DNA from: Candidatus Nitrosotenuis cloacae
GTDB lineage: Archaea > Thermoproteota > Nitrososphaeria > Nitrososphaerales > Nitrosopumilaceae
Assembly: GCF_000955905.1 (NCBI RefSeq)
Contig: NZ_CP011097.1
Coordinates: 1,452,582-1,516,581 of the forward strand
Length of the DNA: 64,000 nucleotides
Direction: 5' to 3'
Under the pieces are notes generated by a model, which did not search any database, was not told where the DNA came from, and worked only from the letters and a program-made list of their open reading frames with translations. Below are positions 51,364-60,690 of this stretch, piece by piece. The position numbers and the translations under genes are program-made. How positions within the stretch are numbered: the stretch's first letter is position 1; each line of letters starts with the position of its first letter.

Positions 51364-52167
51364 ATGAGCATTCATGAGGAGCTGACTACAGCACTTTCAT
51401 ACTTTGGCCTGGAAAAAACAGACGCAATGGTCTATCTTGGCTTGCTCCAGATGGGCTCAGTCACAGTAGGGACAATGTCTGCAAAGCTAGACATCGACAG
51501 AGGTAAGGCATATCGCTCGCTAAACAAATTACGAAATCTTGGACTGATCACAACAACGTTTTCCAATCCAACCATCTGCAAGGCAATTGAGCCAAAGGAA
51601 GGCCTCACCACCATAATGCAGAGAAGAGAAGATGAAATCATCACAATGCAAAAACTGTCTCGCAAAATTGTAGAGCAACTACAACAAATAACAAGACCAG
51701 AGACTGCAACAGAGATCTCTTCATTCTCTATCATACAAGGACGCGCCAACATTTACGCAAGAGTTGGCAAGCTTATCCAAGAATCCACAAAGACGATCTA
51801 CATTGTCACAACAGTAGAAGACATTCTTAGAATGTATCACACTGCCATCCCAGAAAAGATCAAAATGTGCAAGCAAAACAAGGGCGATGTGCGAATTCTG
51901 ACTTGGACAAACAGCGAGAACCTCTTGCCATTGGTAAACAGACTAAATGCGTCTGAGACCAGAATAGGCAAACTGCCATCCAAATCCAGAATGATAGTGG
52001 AAGAAGGAAATCAGCTGATTATGTCGGGTTCCATCAAAGAATCCATGGATCTCAATGATGACAACGACTCCATAATGTACACCAATTCATCTGAGATGAT
52101 AAACAACATGTACAGTCTTTGCACACACCTGTGGAAAAAGGCAAAGTCAATAGAACTACTAATGTAG
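51364..52167 (+). CDS. TrmB-family transcriptional regulator
   Basis: A 267-residue regulator from ATG 51364 (MSIHEELTTALSYFGLEKTD); an upstream frame to 51250 is Ile/Lys-rich and unlikely to be translated. The TrmB winged helix (residues 5-85: DAMVYLGLLQMG, LDIDRGKAYRSLNKL) precedes a C-terminal PLD-like effector domain (about 120-260). TrmB proteins often sense sugars, but the C-terminal domain here is short. It diverges from the archaellin D gene with a 260-nt gap, so control of motility is plausible. Confidence 0.85.
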   Translation: MSIHEELTTALSYFGLEKTDAMVYLGLLQMGSVTVGTMSAKLDIDRGKAYRSLNKLRNLGLITTTFSNPTICKAIEPKEGLTTIMQRREDEIITMQKLSRKIVEQLQQITRPETATEISSFSIIQGRANIYARVGKLIQESTKTIYIVTTVEDILRMYHTAIPEKIKMCKQNKGDVRILTWTNSENLLPLVNRLNASETRIGKLPSKSRMIVEEGNQLIMSGSIKESMDLNDDNDSIMYTNSSEMINNMYSLCTHLWKKAKSIELLM

Positions 52168-52189
52168 TTTTTTATCATTTTTTAAAAAA

Positions 52190-55100
52190 TTATTTTATAA
52201 TTGCTTTAAAGCCAGGGTTTTGCTCAAGGCTGGAAAACACATTATCCAGTTTTACCATATTACCATATGCCGGATCAAGCTCAACCAAGACTTTGATCAG
52301 TTTTATCGAGTCGGCTAGTTTGCCAAGCAGTACAAGCGATTTAGCTTTGTGATACAGTACGTCCTTATTTTGTGGCTCACTTGATAAAACATGATCAAAC
52401 TCGGAAATTGCTTCTGTGTGTCTTGCGGCAAGCTGCAATGTCTTTGCTTTTTGTGTAATCCAGATATGATCATCTGAAGATAATTTGGAAAAACACTCTA
52501 TGGATTCGTCATATTTGGCAAGCTTTGAGAGCAAGACTGCCTTTTGGTATAATGCCGATTGGTTGTTTGACTCATTTTCCAGTATCAAATCAAACAGAAT
52601 AGACGATTTCTCATATTGACCCAAAGTTGAGTATATGATTCCCTTGTGAAGTAAGACATCATTGTCGGCCTTTTGTATTTGCTCAAAACAAGAGACAGCA
52701 TTTTCATATTCTCCAAGTGATACAAGTGCTTGGCCTTTATGATATAATGCAGAAGGATCATTGGCGTTTTGTATCATAACATCAAAACACGAAATTGCAT
52801 CTGAGAATTTTTCTAATTTCTTTAGAGCGATTCCTTTGTTTAGTATCGAATCAATATGGTTTGGATAGACTGCAAGAAAATTATCAAACACATTTACTGC
52901 CTGCTCATACTGTTTGGTGTGTAAAAGACACAGCCCCAAATAATACAAAGTTTCTTTGTATTGAGCGTCATGTTGGATGATTTTTTCGATGCAATCCAAA
53001 GCGACTTGATATTGTTCTGTTTTTACAGAAATCATTGCAAATGTGTATAGCGCTTCCAAGTTGTTTTTATCAATGGATAGTGCTTTTTGGCAATAATCTG
53101 CAGCATCATGTATCATATCAAGACAGAACAACGACTTTGCCTTGTAGACTAGTGCGTTCAAATCATTTTGATTTATTCTCAATACTTGATCCAGATTATA
53201 AATTGCAGAATCAAACCTATTCAGCTCAAACAAAAGCTTGCCTTTGTGGAATAATCCATCTGGATGATTGGGACTTTTAGCAAGAATTTGATCAAAGCAA
53301 CTAATTGCACCCTCAAGATTTTGGAGACTCTCAAGAATTAGTCCCTTATCAAATAATGCCTCGGTATGATCCTTGTTAAAGTCAAGAACCCTATCAAAAA
53401 TCTCCAGTGCCTCTGAATACATGCCTGTGTTTGTGTAAAGATGTCCTTTTTGGTACAGCACTTGGTAATCATTTGGAGATATTTGAAGAGCCTTGTTGTA
53501 GCAGGCAAGCGCCTCTGAGTATTTTTCCAGTGCTGCAAAGGTAAGGCCTTTGTGGTGTAGGGTGTCGGCGTTGTTTGGTGATATGGCCAGAGATTTGTCA
53601 AAGTAGGCGAGGGCCTCGGCATAGTCGGAGAGGTGGAATAGGGCAAGGCCTTTGTGGTGTAGGGTGTCGGCGTTGTTTGGTGATATGGCCAGAGATTTGT
53701 CAAAGTAGGCGAGGGCCAATACGTACTCACCTAGTCTTAGATGTGATACGCCTCTGTGGTATAACACTAGGACATGTTGCGGGTTTTGCTGTAATGTTTT
53801 ATCAAACACAACTATTGCCTCAGCGTCACGGCCGAGTGCTGAAAGAGTTTTTGCTTTTTCAAACATAGCCAAATGATTTAATTTGTCATAAACTAGAACA
53901 CCATCAAAACACTTTAGCGCGTCGGAATGACGCTGAAGTTTGTTTAGGGCAAGGCCTTTTTCATATGATGATGTGGTGTGGTTTGGGTTTTTGTCCAATA
54001 TCTTGTTGTAGATTTCAACTGCATTGCTGTTTTGGCCCATGCTGGCAAATGACTTTGCATATGCTAGCTGTGTATTTTGATCGTTTGGACATATCAACAA
54101 TAATGATGAATAACATTCCAGTGCCTTGGCATGATTTCCAAGATTTGCAAGCAATAGTCCTTTATGATACAATGCGCTGACACATTTTGGATCTAGTGTT
54201 ATTGCACGATCAAAATGCAAAAGTGAATTTTCATAATAGCCTAGTTTCTGAAGTAGGTAACCTTTCTCACTTAGTGCCTCTGCAAACTTTGGGCGAATCT
54301 GCAATGCTTTGTCATGACATGTGATGGCCTCTGAGTATTTTTCCAGTGCTGCAAAGGTAAGGCCTTTGTGGTGTAGGGTGTCGGCGTTGTTTGGTGATAT
54401 GGCCAGAGATTTGTCAAAGTAGGCGAGGGCCTCGGAATAGTTGGAGAGGTGGAATAGGGCAAGGCCTTTGTGGTGTAGGGTGTCGGCGTTGTTTGGTGAT
54501 ATGGTAAGTGCCTTGTCATAACAAGAAATGGCGTCTGCGTAACGAAACAGACTATCCAGTACGATTGCTTTTTGGAATAACGACTCGAAGTGGTTTGGTG
54601 ATATGGCCAGAGATTTGTCAAAGTAGGCGAGGGCCTCGGAATAGTTGGAGAGGTGGAATAGGGCAAGGCCTTTGTGGTGTAGGGTGTCGGCGTTGTTTGG
54701 TGATATGGCCAGAGCACTATCCAGGCAGATCAAGGCCTCTTTGTGCTTTGACAGAACAGATAATGTCATTGCCTTGTGGGAGACGGCATCAAAGTGAGCT
54801 GGATTGTACTGTAACACTTGATCAAAGTAGCTAAGAGCCTCAGAGTGCTTGCCTGTTGTGGCAAGTGCCAACCCCTTGTGGTATAGTGCAGGTGTGTTGG
54901 ATGGGTTTAGCTGCAAGGCCTTATCAAAACACACGATCGCATTATGTATAGATCCTAGTTGCAGTAAAGCAAACGCCTTGTAGTATAGCGCATCAAAATT
55001 ATTTACATCAATTCCAAGTACTAGATCAAGACATTCTATTGCTCGATCATATTTGCCAAGCTTAGATAATGATCTTCCTTTGCCATACAATACATCGGGA

Positions 55101-57247
55101 TTGTTTGGCTCGGTTTCCAGAATTGCATCGTAGCATAAAATTGCCTCATGTTCTCTGTTTAATGCAGAAAGAGATTGGGCTTTGTTATACAATACATAGC
55201 CATTGTTTGGTTCATTTTCCAGTATCAGATTAAGATTAGAAAGAGATTCCTCATAGCTACCTATTTCATGTAATGAGATTGCCTTGTTGACAAGAACTTG
55301 TATGTTGTTTGGAGATAGTTTTAGTGCCCTATCAAAATAGGTGAGGGCCTCTTTGTGCTTTGACAGAACAGATAATGTCATTGCCTTGTGGGAGACGGCA
55401 TCAAAGTGAGCTGGATTGTACTGTAACACTTGATCAAAGTAGCTAAGAGCCTCAGAGTGCTTGCCTATTGTGGCAAGTGCCAACCCCTTGTGGTATAGTG
55501 CAGGTGTGTTGGATGGGTTTAGCTGCAAGGCCTTATCAAAATAAGTTAGCGATTCTACCGATTTGCCAAGCTTGTACATGGAGTGGCCTATGCTGGCAAG
55601 AATAGAGTCGTTGTTTGGAGATATGGTTAGGGCTTTTTCAAGATATACTAGGGCCTCAACATGGTTTGAGAGCTGCAATAACGCAAGGCCTTTTTGGTGT
55701 AGTGCATTTGCATTGTTTGGATTTATTGTAAGAGATTTGTCAAAGTATGCAAGTGCCTCATTGTATTTTCCCAAATGTAAAAGACATGTAGCCTTGCCAA
55801 GAACACTGTCAATGTGAGATTGGTTTACTGCTAGAGTTTTCTCATAAAATGAAAGTGCATCAGAATATTTGCCCAAATGCAAAAGGCACGATGCCTTGCC
55901 AAGAACACTGTCGTGATGTTTTGGATTTGCCTTTAATGATGAATTAAAGCATTCTAGTGCTGCATCATAATATCCAAGCAGATGTAATGTTCTTGCTTTG
56001 CTACAGATTGCATCAAAATGATTTGGCATTATTTCAAGAATGTTATCATATGATGATATTGCCCGATCATGTATTCCAGAATAAGACAGTGCAGTTGCTT
56101 TGCAGTACAATGCATCTACATTAGCAGGGTTTACTTCTAGGATGATGTTGCAATTTTTGATTGCAGATTCATAGTCATCCAAAGAAGATAGCGTGTTTGC
56201 CTTTTGCAGTATTGCTTCCTCAAAGCCAGAATCAAGTGAGATTGCCTTATCAAAATATTCTAGTGCCTCAGATTTTTTACCAGTCTCCAAAAATGCACGA
56301 CCAAGCTCATAGAACACTATAGGTCGATTAGGGCTAAACTCTAGCGATTTCTCATAATATGATATTGCCAGATGATGTTTGCCAAGGTTTGCAAGGCATA
56401 TGCCTTTGCCAAACAAAATATCAGCATGGTGTGGGTCTATTTCTAGTGCCTTATCAAAACAAGACAATGAAGTTTCATATTGTCCCAGTCCGATCAGTGA
56501 GAGGCCTTTGTTGTATATGGCATCAAAGTATTGCGGATTTGTCTCTAATGCCCTATCATACAGAAATATTGCTTCTTTGTGGTTGCCAAGCGATGATAGT
56601 GCAATTGCCTTGTTGACAAGAATCTGCGTGTTGTTTGGCTCTATCTCCAGCGCCCTATCAAAAAACGGCACTGCATCATTATTATTTCCAAGATGCATTA
56701 ATGCTAGGCCTTTTTTGTACAAGCCATCAAGATAATTTGGATCTATTGCAAGCGTTTGCTCATAGCATGAAAGTGCCTCCTGATGCTTTGATAGTAATGC
56801 AAGCGAATCACCCTTGCAGTGTAGTGCATCAAAGTATTGCGGATCGATTTCCAACACCCTATCATACAATGAAATTGCTTCTTTGTGGTTGCCAAGCTTT
56901 GATTGGATCAATCCCTTGCTTAGCAGTGCCTTGACATTTTGCGGATCGGCTCGCAACAGCTTATCATATGATGTGAGTGCCCTGGTGTACTGCCTGTCGT
57001 AATAATGAAAACTTCCCAAAAGAGCATCGAGATCTTTGTCTGATGTTTGCTTTTGTTTTGGGATGCGCGCCTGTAGCTTTTCTTGGACCTTTAGCATGCT
57101 CGCTACCTTTGATTTGTCATCGACGGATAGCTCCAAGTGCTGATTTGGATCTAGATCTGGCTTTATTCCACGACCCTCAATTAGGCGTTTGAGCAGTCCA
57201 TTTACAAGTGCTAATTGGTTTAGAACGATACTATCCGAAGATGTCAT
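52190..57247 (-). CDS. Giant tetratricopeptide-repeat protein
   Basis: A 1685-residue protein. A 65-residue helical head leads into about 47 TPR units of 34 residues, to residue about 1670. Each fits the pattern ALxxFDKALxIxPNNxxALxxKGLALxxLGKY. No catalytic domain, signal or membrane helix. TPR arrays bind peptides or proteins, and such a long one would form a superhelix tens of nanometres long. It is transcribed opposite to the TrmB and surface-protein genes. Several units are near-identical in DNA, pointing to recent expansion. Function unknown; a role near the flagellar or envelope scaffolding is speculation. Confidence 0.92.
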   Translation of the reverse strand: MTSSDSIVLNQLALVNGLLKRLIEGRGIKPDLDPNQHLELSVDDKSKVASMLKVQEKLQARIPKQKQTSDKDLDALLGSFHYYDRQYTRALTSYDKLLRADPQNVKALLSKGLIQSKLGNHKEAISLYDRVLEIDPQYFDALHCKGDSLALLSKHQEALSCYEQTLAIDPNYLDGLYKKGLALMHLGNNNDAVPFFDRALEIEPNNTQILVNKAIALSSLGNHKEAIFLYDRALETNPQYFDAIYNKGLSLIGLGQYETSLSCFDKALEIDPHHADILFGKGICLANLGKHHLAISYYEKSLEFSPNRPIVFYELGRAFLETGKKSEALEYFDKAISLDSGFEEAILQKANTLSSLDDYESAIKNCNIILEVNPANVDALYCKATALSYSGIHDRAISSYDNILEIMPNHFDAICSKARTLHLLGYYDAALECFNSSLKANPKHHDSVLGKASCLLHLGKYSDALSFYEKTLAVNQSHIDSVLGKATCLLHLGKYNEALAYFDKSLTINPNNANALHQKGLALLQLSNHVEALVYLEKALTISPNNDSILASIGHSMYKLGKSVESLTYFDKALQLNPSNTPALYHKGLALATIGKHSEALSYFDQVLQYNPAHFDAVSHKAMTLSVLSKHKEALTYFDRALKLSPNNIQVLVNKAISLHEIGSYEESLSNLNLILENEPNNGYVLYNKAQSLSALNREHEAILCYDAILETEPNNPDVLYGKGRSLSKLGKYDRAIECLDLVLGIDVNNFDALYYKAFALLQLGSIHNAIVCFDKALQLNPSNTPALYHKGLALATTGKHSEALSYFDQVLQYNPAHFDAVSHKAMTLSVLSKHKEALICLDSALAISPNNADTLHHKGLALFHLSNYSEALAYFDKSLAISPNHFESLFQKAIVLDSLFRYADAISCYDKALTISPNNADTLHHKGLALFHLSNYSEALAYFDKSLAISPNNADTLHHKGLTFAALEKYSEAITCHDKALQIRPKFAEALSEKGYLLQKLGYYENSLLHFDRAITLDPKCVSALYHKGLLLANLGNHAKALECYSSLLLICPNDQNTQLAYAKSFASMGQNSNAVEIYNKILDKNPNHTTSSYEKGLALNKLQRHSDALKCFDGVLVYDKLNHLAMFEKAKTLSALGRDAEAIVVFDKTLQQNPQHVLVLYHRGVSHLRLGEYVLALAYFDKSLAISPNNADTLHHKGLALFHLSDYAEALAYFDKSLAISPNNADTLHHKGLTFAALEKYSEALACYNKALQISPNDYQVLYQKGHLYTNTGMYSEALEIFDRVLDFNKDHTEALFDKGLILESLQNLEGAISCFDQILAKSPNHPDGLFHKGKLLFELNRFDSAIYNLDQVLRINQNDLNALVYKAKSLFCLDMIHDAADYCQKALSIDKNNLEALYTFAMISVKTEQYQVALDCIEKIIQHDAQYKETLYYLGLCLLHTKQYEQAVNVFDNFLAVYPNHIDSILNKGIALKKLEKFSDAISCFDVMIQNANDPSALYHKGQALVSLGEYENAVSCFEQIQKADNDVLLHKGIIYSTLGQYEKSSILFDLILENESNNQSALYQKAVLLSKLAKYDESIECFSKLSSDDHIWITQKAKTLQLAARHTEAISEFDHVLSSEPQNKDVLYHKAKSLVLLGKLADSIKLIKVLVELDPAYGNMVKLDNVFSSLEQNPGFKAIIK
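53512..53688 (-). repeat. 177-nt TPR tract repeated at 54328-54504
   Basis: The two tracts differ at two bases by eye and are 816 nt (eight 102-nt units) apart. A third, shorter version of the same unit pair lies around 54596-54711. Confidence 0.85.
54734..54929 (-). repeat. 196-nt TPR tract repeated at 55346-55541
   Basis: One base difference by eye (54855 G, 55467 A); distance is 612 nt, six 102-nt units. In-phase duplication keeps the reading frame and TPR register. Confidence 0.85.
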
Positions 57248-57345
57248 AACATCAGAGAATTTTTAGGAATTTTTTCTAATATCGTAGTATTTGTTCAAAA
57301 AACCCAAACACCCTCTTATATGATTTTTTTAAGCCAAATTGATGT

Positions 57346-59682
57346 TTGAGAGTAGGGATAATCCTAGCTGCATTCATAGTGTATACCGTCGGTATTAGCG
57401 CAGCTTATGCCGAAGAATTTGACATTCGGTTCCTACCTCAAAAACTAGTCGAGGGATCTGAGGCAAAAATGCAGGTCTTTATAGCAGAAGGAGAGACAAT
57501 AATCCCAAAAAAAATAACTGATCTTACCATTACATCGCTTGACTCATCCATTTTACATATAGAAAAGATTCACGATAGCAGCTCATTTGTTACCGACATT
57601 ACGGTAAAGGCAGGCAAGCCTGGAACCACCACCATCTATTTAGCAGCACCAGGATTTGACTCAAAAGAGATTCCAGTTACGATTTATGGAAACAAAAATC
57701 ATGCATCCACATTACTAGTCAAGATAACACCGGATACGTTTACCACTAGCGGTCCAAATGAAGGATACATTGCAGTTGAGCTTGCAGATGAGGACGGATT
57801 TCCGGTTGTGGCAAAAGAAGACACTGTCATATCGCTGGACACTGCAAATAGAGAAATAATTGAGCTGGCATCACAAAATCTCCTAATAAAGAAAGGAGAA
57901 TATTTTGCACACAGCAAATTTACGATTAAAAAATCAGGCGAGGCAACAATTTATTCCACTGCACAGGGAATTGAGACCAAGAGCAGCACCATAAAGGTGG
58001 AGGAAGACGAAGATCTTACCATAAAGATGTACACTTATCCAACTACATTATCCATACATGATGCATCACAAGGATTTGTGATTGCTCAGCTGCAGGACTC
58101 TTCTGGCAGGCCGGTAATTGCGCAAAAAGACATCATTGTATACTACAAGGTTGCTGATTCTGATTATGCCGAGGCAACAAACTATAGCTCAAACTACAAG
58201 CAAAAGTCTTCTGGTTATTTCCAAATTAGCAAGGGCACCTATTGGGGCTATTCTCAATATTCACTTCCAGAGGGAATTGAGGACACGTACGAGCTGTCAA
58301 TTTCTACTGAAGAGCCATTAGTGATTGAAACTACGGAAATCACTTCAAAGGACTTGGAATTAATGGATGACAAGCTAGTTCAATTCCAAACCTTGCCAGT
58401 ATTGGCAACAGGCAAAAGAGAACTCATAGGGGTATTACACCTAGAAGACGAAGATGGCAAACCGGTTGTGGCAAAAAAAGAACTTGCAATCAGAATAGAC
58501 TCATCAGACAGCAAGGCACTAACGGTTGAAGATGTCATACTGGAGGCAGGCAACCAGGTAGCACTAGTCTTTGGCAAGATAGGCCACAGTGTTCCAACAG
58601 ATCTTGAGCTCAGACCGGCAGTAAATGAGGGTGAGCTGACCACAATTGAGGTGTTTGGTCCAAACAAGGACTCACTAGAATTGGTAGTAGAGCCACTCAT
58701 ACCAGACGTTCTATCAGGAACCGACTTTCCAGTTGTGATGTACCTAAAGGATGGCACCGAGCTGACCAGCTTCCCAGAAGACAGTGATGTGTTCGTATCA
58801 CCAAACGAGCACATCCAGATTCAGACAAAGAAGATAGTGCAAAAGGACACACTTGTCTTGTTTGATGCCAAATCACTAAAGAAGGGATCCGTGGATTTAT
58901 TGGTAGAAACGGGTGACTTTGATGATACCTCAACGATTGAGAGTCTTTCATCGGATCCTGCAGACATCATTTTTGATCATTCAAAATCAATCTTTGTTGG
59001 CAGCAATGACATGTTTTCAATTCAGCTTGTAAACTCTGAAGGACTGCCAACATATGCAACAAATGACGTCATGATCAATTTGGTAGTAAAAGACCAGGCA
59101 ATAGCAGAAATGCCATCTACAATAACAATCCCAAGAGGCAGCTATTACGCATTGTTTGATGTTGCACCAAAAACCACAGGCACAACCGAGGTCTCCTTAC
59201 TATCAAAGGAGTTGCCACTAGTATCAGACGAGATAACAGTTGCCAGCCTTGCTCCAACCTTGAGTGTTTCAGGTCCAGATTCCGTAGAGTTTGGCGAGAC
59301 CTTTGTTGTTACAGTATCTGCAAAATCTGGTGAAAAACCACTTGTTGGGTTGAATGTTGACTGGCAAATAAGTGGCGGAATCAACCAAATCTCAGATACC
59401 CAGACAGGCTCAACAGGTGATGCAGTAATATCTGTCATTCCTCAGGGCTCTAACGTAAACGTCATAGCCACAATAGGTGGCCAGTGGTATTCACCTGCAT
59501 CAATATCAAAGTCAATCACAATAAACTCATCAGAGGGAATACCAATGGAAGAGCAGCCAAGCAAGCCTGATTATTCCCTTGAGATTTTTGGCATTGATCC
59601 TATTTTGATAATAGTTCCAGGAGCAATTGGTGCTGCTGGATTTATGCTAAAGAAAAAAGGTCAGCTCAAAATAAAAAACTAG
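57346..59682 (+). CDS. Large surface protein with Ig-like repeats
   Basis: A 778-residue exported protein from a TTG start (VGIILAAFIVYTVGISAAYA signal). It holds about eight beta-rich units; at least four begin with a recognisable stretch: EDGFPVVAKEDTVISL, SSGRPVIAQKDIIVYY, EDGKPVVAKKELAIRI and SEGLPTYATNDVMINL. A C-terminal helix (LIIVPGAIGAAGFML) plus KKKGQLK anchors it, so most of it faces outward. The repeats look like bacterial Ig-like (Big) modules used for adhesion or S-layer attachment. Long but without enzyme motif. Divergent from the TPR gene with about 100 nt between. Confidence 0.8.
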   Translation: MRVGIILAAFIVYTVGISAAYAEEFDIRFLPQKLVEGSEAKMQVFIAEGETIIPKKITDLTITSLDSSILHIEKIHDSSSFVTDITVKAGKPGTTTIYLAAPGFDSKEIPVTIYGNKNHASTLLVKITPDTFTTSGPNEGYIAVELADEDGFPVVAKEDTVISLDTANREIIELASQNLLIKKGEYFAHSKFTIKKSGEATIYSTAQGIETKSSTIKVEEDEDLTIKMYTYPTTLSIHDASQGFVIAQLQDSSGRPVIAQKDIIVYYKVADSDYAEATNYSSNYKQKSSGYFQISKGTYWGYSQYSLPEGIEDTYELSISTEEPLVIETTEITSKDLELMDDKLVQFQTLPVLATGKRELIGVLHLEDEDGKPVVAKKELAIRIDSSDSKALTVEDVILEAGNQVALVFGKIGHSVPTDLELRPAVNEGELTTIEVFGPNKDSLELVVEPLIPDVLSGTDFPVVMYLKDGTELTSFPEDSDVFVSPNEHIQIQTKKIVQKDTLVLFDAKSLKKGSVDLLVETGDFDDTSTIESLSSDPADIIFDHSKSIFVGSNDMFSIQLVNSEGLPTYATNDVMINLVVKDQAIAEMPSTITIPRGSYYALFDVAPKTTGTTEVSLLSKELPLVSDEITVASLAPTLSVSGPDSVEFGETFVVTVSAKSGEKPLVGLNVDWQISGGINQISDTQTGSTGDAVISVIPQGSNVNVIATIGGQWYSPASISKSITINSSEGIPMEEQPSKPDYSLEIFGIDPILIIVPGAIGAAGFMLKKKGQLKIKN

Positions 59683-59705
59683 TTTTCATTTTGCACAAAA
59701 CACAG

Positions 59706-59731
59706 TTTTTTGTTTATTAAAAAACAAAAAA
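59706..59731. terminator. Perfect A/T hairpin after the surface-protein gene
   Basis: TTTTTTGTTT (59706-59715) and AAACAAAAAA (59722-59731) pair perfectly across a 6-nt loop. The T and A runs suit termination of the surface-protein transcript; the site is followed by the promoter region of the CBS gene. Confidence 0.45.
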
Positions 59732-59736
59732 TTCGT

Positions 59737-59753
59737 ATGTTCAATTCGAACAT
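59737..59753. promoter_or_regulatory. ATGTTC-5-GAACAT inverted repeat
   Basis: A perfect 6-bp dyad (59737-59742, 59748-59753) with a 5-nt centre, 49 nt before the CBS-protein start. It could be an operator for the CBS-protease pair. No other copy noticed. Confidence 0.35.
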
Positions 59754-59802
59754 CAGCTTGATTATCAAATTTCCCATCAAGGAATAATTAGAAAATCAGG
59801 AT

Positions 59803-60690
59803 GTGGACAAATTAGCTAATCTAAACTTTAATCTTGGAAAAATGCTTGGAGGAAATCCTACCAAGAAATCTTTGGTGTTCCAATCATTGCTAAATGGGGA
59901 AGACATTACACTTGATGTCTGCTCCTTTGAGGAGGTTCTGCCGTATTCATTGCTCTCAATTCCAATATCCACCATTACACCTCACGATAATGTCTGGATT
60001 GCATCATCAATGCTATCAAGAATTGCCGATGTGACTAACACCTTGGTGGTAATTGAGGACGAATTCCCAATAGGAACAATTAGTGCAAATGAGATAATCG
60101 ATGGCTTGCAAAAGAGGCCAACTAGCGAGTTTTTCTCTGAGAATATCACCAAAATAATGAATGCCGACTTTTATATCGACTCCAGAACGGTAAACATCAA
60201 GGGAATTCTAGATAGGATGGGCAAGAGCCAAAATCCCTTTTCAATAATACAAAACGACAAGACCAGCTTTTCCCAGTTCTCAATTAGGCAAACACTTGAG
60301 ATTGGCGCATTATGCAAGACTGACTTTGGTGCCGGATCATTTGAGAAAAGACGCATTGCCAGCTTCAAGCGCGACGATACCATCAAGGATGTGATCGAGA
60401 AGCTCAAAAAGGAGCAGAGCGAATTTGTCATGCTTGAAGACGAGTTTTCGTTTGTGAATCATGAAATCATACTGGAAAAACTCAAGGAGTTAAGCAATAC
60501 ACAAAATGAAAATATTGTAAATCTTAGCGCAAGCACCTTAAAGGCGATCACGCCGGTTTTGATCTCGGAGAAATTAAGCATCTCAGAGATTTGCAAAATC
60601 ATGATCAATGCAAAGTATCCATGTGTTATGACATCGGACAGGCTCATCACACCACGCGATGTTCTGGATGTTCTGTGCAAGGAAGGCTAG
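59803..60690 (+). CDS. CBS-domain-type protein
   Basis: A 295-residue cytosolic protein from a GTG start. Residues about 60-140 and 150-295 carry repeated CBS-like units: DNVWIASSMLSRIADVTNTL with VVIEDEFPIGTISANEIIDG, and DDTIKDVIEKLKKEQSEFVM with LEDEFSFVNHEIIL, and a last ISEICKIMINAKYPCVMTS with DRLITPRDVLDVL. CBS pairs bind adenine nucleotides and act as energy sensors. There is no enzyme part. Its TAG is followed at once by the ATG of the protease gene, so the two are one operon. Confidence 0.78.
   Translation: MDKLANLNFNLGKMLGGNPTKKSLVFQSLLNGEDITLDVCSFEEVLPYSLLSIPISTITPHDNVWIASSMLSRIADVTNTLVVIEDEFPIGTISANEIIDGLQKRPTSEFFSENITKIMNADFYIDSRTVNIKGILDRMGKSQNPFSIIQNDKTSFSQFSIRQTLEIGALCKTDFGAGSFEKRRIASFKRDDTIKDVIEKLKKEQSEFVMLEDEFSFVNHEIILEKLKELSNTQNENIVNLSASTLKAITPVLISEKLSISEICKIMINAKYPCVMTSDRLITPRDVLDVLCKEG

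Noticed and set aside
54271-54717. Repetitive Tyr/Thr/Pro frame in the TPR gene and similar ones at 53338-53730
   Set aside because: Other-frame readings of near-identical TPR units.
52190-57247. TPR tracts as pure assembly artefact
   Set aside because: Each copy differs by one or more bases and flanks are unique, so collapse or false duplication is not the simplest reading, though long reads would settle it.
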